Of a stretch of DNA of 53,734 bases, positions 8,909 through 17,523 are shown one piece after another. Every line of letters starts with the position of its first letter. The stretch's first letter is position 1. Source of the DNA: Desulfomonilaceae bacterium (GTDB lineage: Bacteria; Desulfobacterota; Desulfomonilia; Desulfomonilales; Desulfomonilaceae); assembly GCA_031082285.1 (NCBI GenBank), contig JAVHLK010000030.1, positions 1 through 53,734 of the forward strand, given 5' to 3'. The notes below the pieces were generated by a model, which saw only the letters and a program-made list of their open reading frames with translations, was not told the origin of the DNA and searched no databases. The position numbers and the translations under genes were made by a program.

Positions 8909-8923
8909 TTTACAGTACGTAAA
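8909..8923. promoter_or_regulatory. Palindrome, candidate activator-binding site
   Basis: TTTAC and GTAAA flank a five-base centre, and a wider pair GTACTG (8888-8893) and CAGTAC (8913-8918) overlaps it. It lies about 100 bases upstream of the plus-strand sigma-54 promoter, the usual place for an enhancer bound by an NtrC-type activator. The activator gene at 12289 is the natural candidate, but binding is inference. Confidence 0.35.
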
Positions 8924-9017
8924 CTCGGACGCATAGGGATCCGTTGTAACCCGCGTTGAATTTTCGATGGGTGATTAAGCCCGCTCGGTCTTCCGAGGTG
9001 AAGCGTGGACCCAGAAG

Positions 9018-9033
9018 TGGCACTAAAATTGCT
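9018..9033 (+). promoter_or_regulatory. Sigma-54-type promoter for the receiver gene cluster
   Basis: TGGCACTAAAATTGCT is a full match to the core consensus TGGCAC-N5-TTGC with the correct GG/GC spacing. The expected start is near 9044, leaving a leader of about 310 bases before the ATG at 9356. It faces away from the ankyrin promoter at 8527-8541. Confidence 0.7.
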
Positions 9034-9355
9034 TAACGGACCCATAGGATGGACCGTGCGTTCCGCAACGCGCCAAACATGGAGCGCGTCTCTTTTCGGA
9101 TGACCCCACGGGTCGTCACGCGCTGCGGACGACGGGCGAGACGATGCCGATGCACCAGGTAATACGCCAATGCCGTTTACCCGTCGTAAGGGGATCCTTC
9201 CGGAGCCTGTCGGTGAAATCTCCGATGCGGAGGCGGCGATCGACCGATCGATGAGTTCGACCAACCGATGAACGTATGATTGAGGCGTTGCCCTGTCGCG
9301 GTTTCATCTGCGGCGTATGCGTGGAAACCAGAACCTAATCCTCTGAGGAGGCTCA

Positions 9356-9805
9356 ATGTCCCTGGTCAAGGTAATGCTGATCGGCGATGAGGTTCCCTTT
9401 GTGCAAACACTGGCAAAGCGGCTGGTCCAAAGGGGTCTTGTGGTGGTTCCGGCGTACAACGGACCCGAAGCGCTTGAACTGATGGCCAAGGACCCTTCGG
9501 TTGACATCGTCCTGCTCAGCGTCGAAATGTCGGGAATGGACGGGATGGAGACGCTCAAACGCATAAAGAAGACCTACCCGCTCGTGGAAGTGATCTTGAT
9601 GGCTGAATGCGAGTGTCTTGAAATGGCGATTACCGCAATGAAACTGGGTGCTTACGATTACGTCTTGAAGCCCTGCGATGTAGATGAATTGGTGGCCAAG
9701 GTGGCCCAGGCGGAAGGGAAAAAGGCAAAGCAGGAAGAGAAGATCCTGGAGGCAAAACTGAAGGAGATCGCACTGAAAAGCGTCCAATGGGACGATTCCC
9801 AATGA
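9356..9805 (+). CDS. Degenerate (pseudo) receiver-domain protein
   Basis: A CheY-like receiver of about 115 residues followed by a charged, probably helical tail rich in Lys and Glu. The fold is clear: MLIGDEVPFVQTLAKRL, SGMDGMETLKRIKK, and AMKLGAYDYVLKPCD with Lys105 kept. The phospho-acceptor Asp is Ser55 (DIVLLSVEMSG), the first acidic-pocket residue is Gly10, and the conserved Thr/Ser is Ala83. It therefore cannot be phosphorylated in the normal way and probably works by protein binding. GAGGAGG lies just before the ATG. It is the first gene of a cluster with CBS-ACT, kinase and sigma-54 activator genes, behind a sigma-54-type promoter. Confidence 0.88.
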   Translation: MSLVKVMLIGDEVPFVQTLAKRLVQRGLVVVPAYNGPEALELMAKDPSVDIVLLSVEMSGMDGMETLKRIKKTYPLVEVILMAECECLEMAITAMKLGAYDYVLKPCDVDELVAKVAQAEGKKAKQEEKILEAKLKEIALKSVQWDDSQ

Positions 9806-9878
9806 GTGCTCGCACATTGTTTACGAATAGAGGTATAATCTTGACGACTTAAAATGGAAGTGGAAGGAGTGGGCTGAA

Positions 9879-10580
9879 ATGTTGGTAAGAGACTGGATGA
9901 GTCAACCGGTGGTGGCCGTTGGTGTGGAAGACACGATGCAGAGAGCGATTGAGTTGATGAAGGACTATGATATCGGCATGCTTCCGGTCATGGACGGTGG
10001 GAGGTTGGTGGGAATAGTCACCGACCGGGATCTAAAACGTGCGGCCCCGTCCGATGCCGCGGTATTCGAAGTTCGTCAGGTCCTCTATCACCTGTCCCGG
10101 GTACAAATGGGCGCAATCATGAGTCGCAAGCCCGTGACCGTACGATACGACCATACCGTGGAAGAGGCCGCGCAAACGCTCCTCGACCGAAAGATCTCGG
10201 GCTGCCCCGTGATGGATACGTCCGGACAAGTAGTAGGGATCATAACCAAAAGCGACATATTCCGCGCAATTGTTTCGGTGACCGGCCTTCTCAAACGGGG
10301 GCTGCAGTTTGGCGTGACGCTGGAGGATCGACCGGGGTCCATCAAGGAAGTTACGGATGTTGTGCGCAGCTACGGCGGCAGGCTCGTCAGTATTCTCACC
10401 TCTTACGACAATGCACCGAAAGGGAGCCGTCGTGCCTATATCCGAGCATTTGGCTTTGACAGGGACAGACTGCCGCAACTGAAACAGTTGCTGCGAGACA
10501 AGATGAAGCTCATTTACATGATCGATCATCGTATCGACGAGAGGGAAATCTATAACAATGCCAAAGATGCGGCAAAATGA
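9879..10580 (+). CDS. CBS-CBS-ACT domain protein (AcuB-like)
   Basis: A 233-residue cytoplasmic sensor with two CBS domains (about residues 1-60, DWMSQPVVAVGVEDTMQRAI; and 77-135, IMSRKPVTVRYDHTVEEAA) and a C-terminal ACT domain (GVTLEDRPGSIKEVTDVVR). CBS pairs bind adenine nucleotides and ACT domains bind small metabolites, so it probably reports energy or amino-acid status. The arrangement resembles AcuB-type proteins. AAGGAG precedes the ATG. A perfect -10 box TATAAT at 9834-9839 could give it its own transcript, though no good -35 is seen. It lies between the pseudo-receiver and the kinase, which suggests a role in the same signalling circuit. Confidence 0.88.
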   Translation: MLVRDWMSQPVVAVGVEDTMQRAIELMKDYDIGMLPVMDGGRLVGIVTDRDLKRAAPSDAAVFEVRQVLYHLSRVQMGAIMSRKPVTVRYDHTVEEAAQTLLDRKISGCPVMDTSGQVVGIITKSDIFRAIVSVTGLLKRGLQFGVTLEDRPGSIKEVTDVVRSYGGRLVSILTSYDNAPKGSRRAYIRAFGFDRDRLPQLKQLLRDKMKLIYMIDHRIDEREIYNNAKDAAK

Positions 10581-10669
10581 ACTCATACCGATCGCGACCC
10601 CGGCCGTACGTTTCCATGCGACATGCGATGCCCTCCGTATGTGACGGGTTGCACGCGAAGACCTGACGG

Positions 10670-12307
10670 ATGACGGCCCGTGAAGGGCCGATCGACAGTA
10701 TGGAAGATATCCGTGCTTCCGCTATAAAGGAACAAGAAGCGTTGACTTCGACCCCCATCAAAGAACCTATTGATTTCACTCAGCCAAAAGCGAAGACCAA
10801 AAAGCATGGGCTTTCCAGTGCGTGGAAGTCGATGGGCTTGCGGTCACGAATCCTTCTCATGCTTTCCTTGCTCGTTCTCATTACGGTCGGTGGAGGAATT
10901 GCCTCGATATGGCATGTCCTCATTATGGAGGGCATCTTCTACAAAGTGACGGACACTGAAATTCCTGCCCTTCAAGCTGCTCAGGCGCTCAAGACGGCTC
11001 TGGTCATGCAGAAAGGGTACGTGACCTACTATTTCCAGGACGAAGACCCTACCTGGCTCAAGGAACTGAATAAGCACCACGAATCCTTTGAAGAATGGTT
11101 GAAACAGGCTCGCAGATGGGCCGGCACGGAGAGAGCGAGGGAGATTCTCAACGAGATCGATTCTCGATACATCCGCTATCGACAGCAGCGGGACGAAGTT
11201 GTGGATCTCTACAAGAAGGGGAAAAAAGGTGAGGGATTCTCGCTTCAACAGAGGGTCAGAGGCGAGTTCTTCGATATCATTCGGTTGTGTCTCGATTACC
11301 AAGTGATCCATGAGAAGCGGGTGGCCGACGCGGTCAGCGCGAATCGCAATCGGGCGGAAATCGTGTATCGAATGGCTCTGGCAGCACTGCTGTGTGTGGT
11401 ACTCCTTGGGTTGTTCCTGGGGTATACGCTGATCAAACAGGTCCTGGGGCCGATTCGTCAGTTGGCGGCGGGAACGGACAAATCCATCGCGGGGGAGCGA
11501 ATGCAGGACGAAGTGAAGGCATTGGGTAACCGCTTCGACAGCCTGCTCCGAGACATCGATCAGACGAGAGACAAACTGGAATGGAGTCGAGAGCATCTCC
11601 AGATGGCCGAGAAATGGGCCATGGTGGGGAAACTCGCCGCAGGCGTTGCTCACAGCGTGCGTAATCCGCTCACGTCGGTGAAGATGAGACTCTTCTCCCT
11701 CGAACGCGGCCTGGATCTGACCAGGCTACAGAAGGAAGACTTCGAAGTCATTTCCGAAGAAATCCGAAACATCGACAAGATCGTGAGCAATTTCCTCGCG
11801 TACTCCCGGCGCCCGAAACTCAGTATGCGTGCCGTCAGTCCCTCGGACGTCGTAGATACGGCCGTTCAGCTTCTCAAACATCGCCTGGAGTCGTACAGCG
11901 TGAAGGTGGACGTGAAACGGAACGGCAGGCTGCCTCTTATATCGGCCGATCCCGATCAACTCAAGGAAGTCCTCGTCAATCTGATCGTCAACGCGTGCGA
12001 GGTGATGCCTGAGGGCGGCACCATATGGATTGAAGAGAGGACGACGGAATCGGATAACGGAGGTCGAGTGGTGATCGTGAGCGTACAGGATGACGGCCCG
12101 GGTGTGTCCGAATCGGTTCGCACCAAGATGTTTCAGCCGTTCTTCAGCACAAAGGAGGAAGGCACCGGGTTGGGGCTCAGCATCGCAATGAAGATCGTAG
12201 AAGAACACGGGGGCTGGCTCGATCTCCAATCCGACGAGGGCGAGGGTGCCTGCTTCGTCATTACCCTGCCCGAACGGGAGGATGAATCTTGGGAAAAATC
12301 CTCGTAA
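10670..12307 (+). CDS. Membrane sensor histidine kinase
   Basis: This 545-residue kinase has a cytoplasmic N-terminal leader, membrane helix 1 (about 60-82), a helical extracytoplasmic sensor (about 85-233), membrane helix 2 (234-255), a HAMP-like linker, HisKA and HATPase domains. The phospho-acceptor is His328 in AAGVAHSVRNPLTSVKM; the residue after it is Ser, where most kinases of this class have Glu. ATP-binding motifs are intact (NLIVNACEVMP, DDGPG, GTGLGLSI). The ATG at 10670 is used; ATG at 10700 is possible. Its 3' end overlaps the sigma-54 activator gene by 19 bases, so the two form a cognate pair. Confidence 0.92.
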   Translation: MTAREGPIDSMEDIRASAIKEQEALTSTPIKEPIDFTQPKAKTKKHGLSSAWKSMGLRSRILLMLSLLVLITVGGGIASIWHVLIMEGIFYKVTDTEIPALQAAQALKTALVMQKGYVTYYFQDEDPTWLKELNKHHESFEEWLKQARRWAGTERAREILNEIDSRYIRYRQQRDEVVDLYKKGKKGEGFSLQQRVRGEFFDIIRLCLDYQVIHEKRVADAVSANRNRAEIVYRMALAALLCVVLLGLFLGYTLIKQVLGPIRQLAAGTDKSIAGERMQDEVKALGNRFDSLLRDIDQTRDKLEWSREHLQMAEKWAMVGKLAAGVAHSVRNPLTSVKMRLFSLERGLDLTRLQKEDFEVISEEIRNIDKIVSNFLAYSRRPKLSMRAVSPSDVVDTAVQLLKHRLESYSVKVDVKRNGRLPLISADPDQLKEVLVNLIVNACEVMPEGGTIWIEERTTESDNGGRVVIVSVQDDGPGVSESVRTKMFQPFFSTKEEGTGLGLSIAMKIVEEHGGWLDLQSDEGEGACFVITLPEREDESWEKSS

Positions 12308-13719
12308 TCGACGATGACCCGCAATTGAGAAGCAGCTTTGAAAAGTTGCTGACCCAGGAAGGTCACGACGTGGCAACAGCTCCAACCGGGGAGAGCGGAC
12401 TGGAGCAGGTCAAGGACAAAGTGCCGGATCTTGTGATTACGGATCTGAGACTGCCCGGCATGGACGGTCTGGAGACCTTTCAGTCCATTCACAAGATACA
12501 GCCGAAACTCCCCGTCATCGTCATGACCGCGTACGGCACGACGGACACGGCCATAGAGGCCACGAAGCTGGGGGCTTTCGACTATGTGCTCAAGCCCTTT
12601 GAAATCCCGGAGATGTTGTCGCTGATCGACAAGGCCCTCGACGCCGGTCGATTCATGCGGTCCAAGGTCGCCATTGGGCCCGACCCTGAGGAAAGTGCGA
12701 GTGAAGCGATATACGGTCGCAGCAGGTCCATGCAGGAGGTGTTCAAGGCCATCGGAAGGGTCGCACCCACGGACGCGACCGTACTGATCAGGGGCGAGTC
12801 CGGAACGGGAAAAGAGCTTGCCGCGGCCGCGATTTATCACCACAGTGTGCGCCGCGACAAACCGTTCGTGGTTATCAACTGCGTAGCCATCCCCGAAACA
12901 CTGTTGGAGAGTGAACTGTTCGGCTACGAGAAAGGTGCGTTCACCGGAGCGACCGCACGAAAGATTGGAAAGATCGAACAGGCCGATGGGGGTACGGTGT
13001 TTCTCGACGAGATCGGCGACATGCCCTTCAGCATCCAAGCGAAAATCCTTCGGCTTCTCCAGGAGAAGAGTATTGAGCGGCTCGGAGGGAGAGCCCCCAT
13101 TCCCGTGGATGTCCGCGTGATCGCTGCGACCAATCGCGACCTGGAAGCAGCCCTCGAGGAGGGTCGATTCCGAGAAGACCTCTACTATCGCCTGAAGGTG
13201 GTCACCCTTCAACTCCCTCCCCTGCGCGAGCGTGTCGGCGACATCCCTCTTCTCGCCGAGGTGTTTCTGAAACGTTTTTGCGCTCAGATGAATATCAGGC
13301 ACCCGGGATTTACCGATCGGGCAATTTCGGTTCTCACCAACTACTACTGGCCCGGAAATGTCCGGGAATTGGCCAACACCGTGCAGAAGGCGCTCATCTT
13401 CAGCCGGGGAGCGCCGATCAACCAGGAAGAGATCTCCATGGCGATGAGCGGCGGAAAGCACGAAAAGGAGACCGAAGGTCTCTCCGAAGCCGATACGGTC
13501 CGTCAGTGGTTGCGGAAGACTCTATGCAGCGGGACCAGCAACAAGGTTTTCGTGGATCTTGTGGACAGCTTCTCTGCGGAGGTCATCTCCGAAGCCCTCA
13601 ACCTCACCGGGGGAAACCGATCTCAGGCGGCCCGACTTCTGGGCATGTCCAGACCCACCTTGTTGGCAAAGATCGAGAAGTACGGAATCACCATCGAAAC
13701 CTCTGCACGGAGAGAATAA
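12289..13719 (+). CDS. Sigma-54-dependent response regulator (NtrC family)
   Basis: A 476-residue activator with three domains: receiver (1-120, acidic pair D8/D9 and phospho-acceptor D52 in LVITDLRLPGMDG), AAA+ ATPase (about 140-380) with Walker A GESGTGKE, the sigma-54 contact loop GAFTGA and Walker B GGTVFLDEIGD, and a Fis-type helix-turn-helix at the C-terminus (GGNRSQAARLLGMSRPTLL). All key residues are present. The start is TTG at 12289, with GGGAGG eight bases before it, inside the end of the kinase gene. It is the obvious candidate to activate the two sigma-54-type promoters at 8.53 and 9.02 kb. Confidence 0.93.
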   Translation: MGKILVIDDDPQLRSSFEKLLTQEGHDVATAPTGESGLEQVKDKVPDLVITDLRLPGMDGLETFQSIHKIQPKLPVIVMTAYGTTDTAIEATKLGAFDYVLKPFEIPEMLSLIDKALDAGRFMRSKVAIGPDPEESASEAIYGRSRSMQEVFKAIGRVAPTDATVLIRGESGTGKELAAAAIYHHSVRRDKPFVVINCVAIPETLLESELFGYEKGAFTGATARKIGKIEQADGGTVFLDEIGDMPFSIQAKILRLLQEKSIERLGGRAPIPVDVRVIAATNRDLEAALEEGRFREDLYYRLKVVTLQLPPLRERVGDIPLLAEVFLKRFCAQMNIRHPGFTDRAISVLTNYYWPGNVRELANTVQKALIFSRGAPINQEEISMAMSGGKHEKETEGLSEADTVRQWLRKTLCSGTSNKVFVDLVDSFSAEVISEALNLTGGNRSQAARLLGMSRPTLLAKIEKYGITIETSARRE

Positions 13720-14172
13720 CCTGTCGCGGTCGCGTCGTTCGAGATCCTCGAAAAGGCGCAGCCTTGGTTCCCCTTCTTGAATACGCCAACAGCTTCACGA
13801 GAGTCATGGCGAGCCCGACTGAAGGGAGGCACGGCAATGCCGGCCTTTCATGAAGCATTGAGATTGCTTCCTCCCCGCGCTCCCCGCAAGGACTGGAGCT
13901 ATCGGCGCGACCGTTGAGGAACCGGATCAGGATCGCCGCGAAATTCAGAGCGCGTCACTTTACCTCCCCCCGAATCCCCGGAATTCATGCCTTGCCCGCG
14001 GCAAAACAAAACTTGTCAAACTCGACCGGCTATGGCAGATTCTGATTAACTGCCGCAATTTATCCCGTTACACCACGGCCGCCGGCCTTCGAACCGCCGG
14101 TCTCCGATCGGAGAGGACCGCAGCCGCGGCCGGCTAAGTAGGTAGGTTTGTTGGAAGAAAGGAGCGAAAATT
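13720..14172. other. Intergenic region with repeat remnant
   Basis: This 453-base gap separates the sigma-54 activator from the substrate-binding protein. At 13860-13893 it has a degenerate copy of the GAGATTGC...CGCAA repeat seen better preserved at 15463-15554. A GC-rich palindromic stretch lies around 14070-14135. TTGTCA near 14013 could be a -35 element but no good -10 follows. No gene is recognised. Confidence 0.4.
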
Positions 14173-15423
14173 ATGCCGGGTAAACAGACGATCGCCTTGT
14201 CGTTGTTCCGTATCTCCATCGTGATCGCCCTCAGTCTGTGTTTCACGATGATCTCACTTGCAGACCCCGTCAAGATCGGTTTTTGCACATCGCTGTCCGG
14301 AGTCTACAAGTCGCTTGGAACGGACATGCGAGACGGGCTCGACCTGTATATGGAGAAAATCGGGTACAAGGCGGGCGGTCGCGACATTGAAGTCCTGGTC
14401 AGAAACATCCAGAGCAATGTCGTAACATTGGCCCTCGACACCGCGCACCAACTCATCGAAAAGGATAAGATAGACATCCTGGCCGGGGTAGTGGATTCCG
14501 GGTGCGCGTACCGCCTCGCAACCTTGGCTACGGAACGTGAAATACCCTTTGTCATATCCAATGCCGGCGCGGACGATGTGACCCAGAGAGATGCCGGTCC
14601 CTACACTGTGCGCGTGTCCTTCAGCAACAGCGGCGGCGGGCACCCTCTGGGAGCCTGGGCATATGAGCAGGGTTATCGGAAGGCGGTAGCCCTCGGGCCT
14701 GCCAATGCGGCCGGTTATGAACAGATCGGCGGAATGGCGCGGACCTTCACGAAAATGGGCGGACAAGTAGTCCAGGAGCTCTGGACACGTCTGGGAACTC
14801 AGGATTTCAAACCGTTGCTGGCCGAAATACGGCCCGATGCGGACGTGGCCCTGGTGTTCTTTGCAGGTGGGGATGCGCCTCGATTCATCCAGCAGTTCGC
14901 CGAATCCGGTCTCAGGGGAAAAATCGCGGTGGTCGCCAAGGGGTTTCTTGTCGACGAGAACGTGTTGGCCAAACAGGGCAAGAACGCCGAGGGGATAGTC
15001 AGCGAATCCCACTGGTCTTTGCTTGTGGACAATCCCCAGAACCGCAAATTCAAATCGGATTTCACCAAGAAATTCGGTCGCGCCCCCACCCTCTATGCGG
15101 AGCAAGGGTACATTACGGGTATGGCGATCGCGGAGGCCCTGGAGAAGTCGCGAGGAGAAGTCCGCGGTCAAGACTTTGTGAAAATAATGCGTTCACTCGA
15201 ACTGAAGGCCCCGCGGGGCACCATAACATTTGACGCATATGGGGGGATTATCCAGAACTATTATATTCGCAGAGTGCAGTTACTCGGCGATCAGTGGCAA
15301 AATGACATCATCACCTCCAATCCTTCTCTCAGTCAGTTCTGGATCTGGAGTCCGGAAGAATTTATGGCCATGCCTCGCTACACTGAAATGGCGGGCAAAT
15401 GGGCCGGAACACCCAAACCTTAG
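14173..15423 (+). CDS. ABC transporter substrate-binding protein, LivJ type
   Basis: A periplasmic binding protein of 416 residues, of the branched-chain amino-acid/amide (LivJ, type I periplasmic) family. A signal peptide ends near MISLAD; the mature part begins VKIGFCTSLSGVYKSLG, the usual ligand-loop start, and includes ILAGVVDSGCAYRLATLA and YAEQGYITGMAIAEAL. AAGGAG precedes the ATG. No permease or ATPase gene is adjacent on either strand, so it is an orphan that either serves a transporter elsewhere or acts as a sensor input. The ligand cannot be told from the sequence. Confidence 0.88.
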   Translation: MPGKQTIALSLFRISIVIALSLCFTMISLADPVKIGFCTSLSGVYKSLGTDMRDGLDLYMEKIGYKAGGRDIEVLVRNIQSNVVTLALDTAHQLIEKDKIDILAGVVDSGCAYRLATLATEREIPFVISNAGADDVTQRDAGPYTVRVSFSNSGGGHPLGAWAYEQGYRKAVALGPANAAGYEQIGGMARTFTKMGGQVVQELWTRLGTQDFKPLLAEIRPDADVALVFFAGGDAPRFIQQFAESGLRGKIAVVAKGFLVDENVLAKQGKNAEGIVSESHWSLLVDNPQNRKFKSDFTKKFGRAPTLYAEQGYITGMAIAEALEKSRGEVRGQDFVKIMRSLELKAPRGTITFDAYGGIIQNYYIRRVQLLGDQWQNDIITSNPSLSQFWIWSPEEFMAMPRYTEMAGKWAGTPKP

Positions 15424-15462
15424 TGGAGAATTTCATAAGTTCGGTTACGTATTTTTCGCGCT

Positions 15463-15554
15463 GAGATTGCTTTCCCGCGTTCTGCGCGGGATTTCACTCC
15501 TCGCAATGACATAGTAGAGGTTGTCGTTGCGAGGACAAAGCCCGTGGCAATCTC
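15463..15554. repeat. Inverted pair of GTCATTGCGAGG-type repeats
   Basis: Two copies of a dispersed repeat face each other: GAGATTGC ... CTCCTCGCAATGACA on the left and TTGTCGTTGCGAGGAC ... GGCAATCTC on the right, separated by about nine bases. They could fold into a long stem-loop. The element lies in the convergent gap between the binding-protein gene and the MFS gene. Related single copies are at 13860-13893 and 17432-17467. Repeats of this general sequence are known to me from many bacterial genomes. Confidence 0.7.
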
Positions 15555-15633
15555 GAGGGTTTAAGCGTCGGTCTCCGTGCCGGTCTCTTCCCTACAAACG
15601 CCCATGGAGAAGGCCCCAGCTCTCGAGGCCGGT

Positions 15634-17142
15634 TCACGACTCTCGTGCCGGCATGGCAAGGCTGAGGACGACGCTCAACAGACTTACCGCCAGGGCCGTC
15701 CAGAATACAGCGACGACACCCGCGGCCACTGCGTCCTTGAGTGCGTGAACCACTTCAGGGGAAAAGGACGATTGGAATTCCGGCCGCAGCAGGTCCTGAA
15801 CATGCCGACTCAATTGAGACGTCGACGGGATCTCAACCGCGGGATCCGGAGACACGGAAATTCTTTCCTTGAGCACTTTCATAGTCTTTGCCGCCAGAAT
15901 GCCGCCCGAAACTCCCACGCCGATGGTCCCGCCAAGGTTCAGAGCGAACTGTTGCGAGCTTGTGGCCACTCCGCGATCCGCCTGCGGAAGGCTGTTTTGA
16001 GCCGCGATGAGCGTACCGATGAAGATGAAGCCCATGCCGATGCCGACTCCGCCGAATACGGCGCAGCAGGAGATCAGACTTGTTTCCGGAGTAAAGGAAA
16101 GTGCAACTGAAATCCCCGTACAGATGCACAGCGATCCGAGAATGCACGTCATCTTGGGACCGATACGGCTCATGAAATGGCCGCTTGCAAGCCCCCCTGC
16201 AGACCAACCGAGACTGAGCGGAATCATGGCTATGCTCACGTCCGCAGCCTTCATGAGGAGGGCACCCTGGACGAAGAGCGGGATGAACGCGATGAGCGAG
16301 AAGATCGCGAAGCTGCAAAAGAACACGATAGAGCTACTGTACAAGAAACCGGGGGTGCGCATCAGATCGAGGCTCAGAATGGGGCTTGCAGCACGCGACT
16401 CGGCGAACAGAAACGCGCCGCCGAGCACAAGACCCGCGATAGTCAATGCGAGGATCTGAGGCGACGCCCAGCTGTATTCCCTGCCTCCCAGGAGGACGAC
16501 CAACAGAAACGCCGGCACCGCCGCGGACAAAGTTGCGGCTCCCCAGTAGTCGATGGACGCGTCGGCCCGTTTCTCCCGAAACTCCTTGAAATAGACCATC
16601 ACGGCGAACAATGCCGCTCCTCCCACAGGGACGTTGATATAGAAAATCCAGGGCCAGGGAAGGTACGTGACGATGGCGCCTCCCAATACGGGCCCCAGAA
16701 CGCTTGCAAGTCCCCAGACAAGACTGATCGACCCCATCATGCGGGCTCGCTGACCGGGAGGTGATATATCCGCCACGACAATATACGCGACGGCAAACGT
16801 TCCCCCCGCGGCCAAACCCTGAATCGCCCTCAATAGGATCAGTTGCGGCATGGTGGTGACGACGCCCGCTGACAATGAAGAAATGATGAAAAGCCCCATG
16901 GTGACCGCGAAGAGTTTCTTGGTGCTGTACATGTCGCACAACTTGCCGACGATGGGCAAGGCGATGGTTCGTGCCAGCATATATCCCGAGAATACCCAGC
17001 CGTACAGTTCGAGGCCCCCCAAATCGGACACAATGGTGGGCATGGCCGTGGAAACGATCAGGGCATCGAGAGCACCGAGAAAAACCGCCAAGAGCGCGGC
17101 GATCACGATCATCACGCGCGTGTGCATCGGTATTGGGGTCAT
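15634..17142 (-). CDS. MFS exporter, DHA2 (EmrB/QacA) family
   Basis: A major facilitator with about 14 membrane helices and 502 residues, the length of DHA2 drug/proton antiporters. The first helix begins VMIVIAALLAVFLGALDALIV; the A-type loop is GKLCDMYSTKK and the antiporter motif C appears as LGPVLGGAIV. It probably exports a toxic compound or metabolite using the proton gradient. The frame stays open to 17520, but the family start is at MTPIPMHTR; I use ATG 17142, with ATG 17127 as an alternative, and neither has a clear ribosome binding site. No membrane-fusion or regulator partner is adjacent. Confidence 0.88.
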   Translation of the reverse strand: MTPIPMHTRVMIVIAALLAVFLGALDALIVSTAMPTIVSDLGGLELYGWVFSGYMLARTIALPIVGKLCDMYSTKKLFAVTMGLFIISSLSAGVVTTMPQLILLRAIQGLAAGGTFAVAYIVVADISPPGQRARMMGSISLVWGLASVLGPVLGGAIVTYLPWPWIFYINVPVGGAALFAVMVYFKEFREKRADASIDYWGAATLSAAVPAFLLVVLLGGREYSWASPQILALTIAGLVLGGAFLFAESRAASPILSLDLMRTPGFLYSSSIVFFCSFAIFSLIAFIPLFVQGALLMKAADVSIAMIPLSLGWSAGGLASGHFMSRIGPKMTCILGSLCICTGISVALSFTPETSLISCCAVFGGVGIGMGFIFIGTLIAAQNSLPQADRGVATSSQQFALNLGGTIGVGVSGGILAAKTMKVLKERISVSPDPAVEIPSTSQLSRHVQDLLRPEFQSSFSPEVVHALKDAVAAGVVAVFWTALAVSLLSVVLSLAMPARES

Positions 17143-17431
17143 GTTGGGGTCAGGTGTAACATATCTGGATTCGTATTGGTATCGGCGTCGTAATGTATTG
17201 GGGTGGGGCTTGAATACATGGATTCGTGCCGGATCGTCTCTCGTCCTCTCCGGTTGCGCAGCCGGACCGGGACTCGTTTCTGCACGTGTGCGCACGCAAT
17301 GGACCGCTTGAATGAGGCTTATTGTCGTCCGGATCTCCCACAATTCCGGTACGAACCGGATCGAGATGAATGTGAGGGACCGTTCCCAACAGATATAGTG
17401 TCGCTCCCAGAATACTGCGGACGCCTTCACG

Positions 17432-17467
17432 TTTGTCATTGCGAGGAGCGCAGTCCCGCGGAGATTC
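17432..17467 (+). repeat. Single GTCATTGCGAGG-type repeat
   Basis: TTTGTCATTGCGAGGAGCG followed by GGAGATTC matches the right arm of the repeat pair at 15463-15554. It lies in the 608-base divergent gap between the MFS gene and the DUF362 gene. The rest of that gap (17143-17431) contains several degenerate ATTGGGGT/ATTGGTAT blocks and no recognised gene. Confidence 0.6.
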
Positions 17468-17523
17468 GTTTCCGCACGCTTCCTTACTTGTCGAAACCGA
17501 ACTCCTTTCCGATCCGTCATATA

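Larger units (their letters stand above)
8343..9355. other. 1-kb divergent control region
   Basis: This is one of the longest non-coding stretches in the window, between the ankyrin pair (reading left) and the receiver gene (reading right). Open frames in it lack ribosome binding sites and recognisable protein character. It holds two outward-facing sigma-54-type promoters and a palindrome between them, listed separately. About 310 bases lie between the right-hand promoter and the receiver start, enough for a long leader or a small RNA, for which I see no direct evidence. Confidence 0.6.

Noticed and set aside
8809-9264. Minus-strand open frame of 151 codons in the divergent control region
   Set aside because: No ribosome binding site, low-complexity Arg/Ser composition, and it overlaps a full-consensus sigma-54 promoter.
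12133-13461. Minus-strand open frame of 442 codons opposite the sigma-54 activator
   Set aside because: An antisense shadow; the plus-strand gene has all NtrC motifs.
17130-17205. Repeated ATTGGGGT/ATTGGTAT blocks upstream of the MFS gene, considered as iterons or a CRISPR-like array
   Set aside because: Spacing is irregular, copies differ and they number only three or four. No spacers or cas genes are present.
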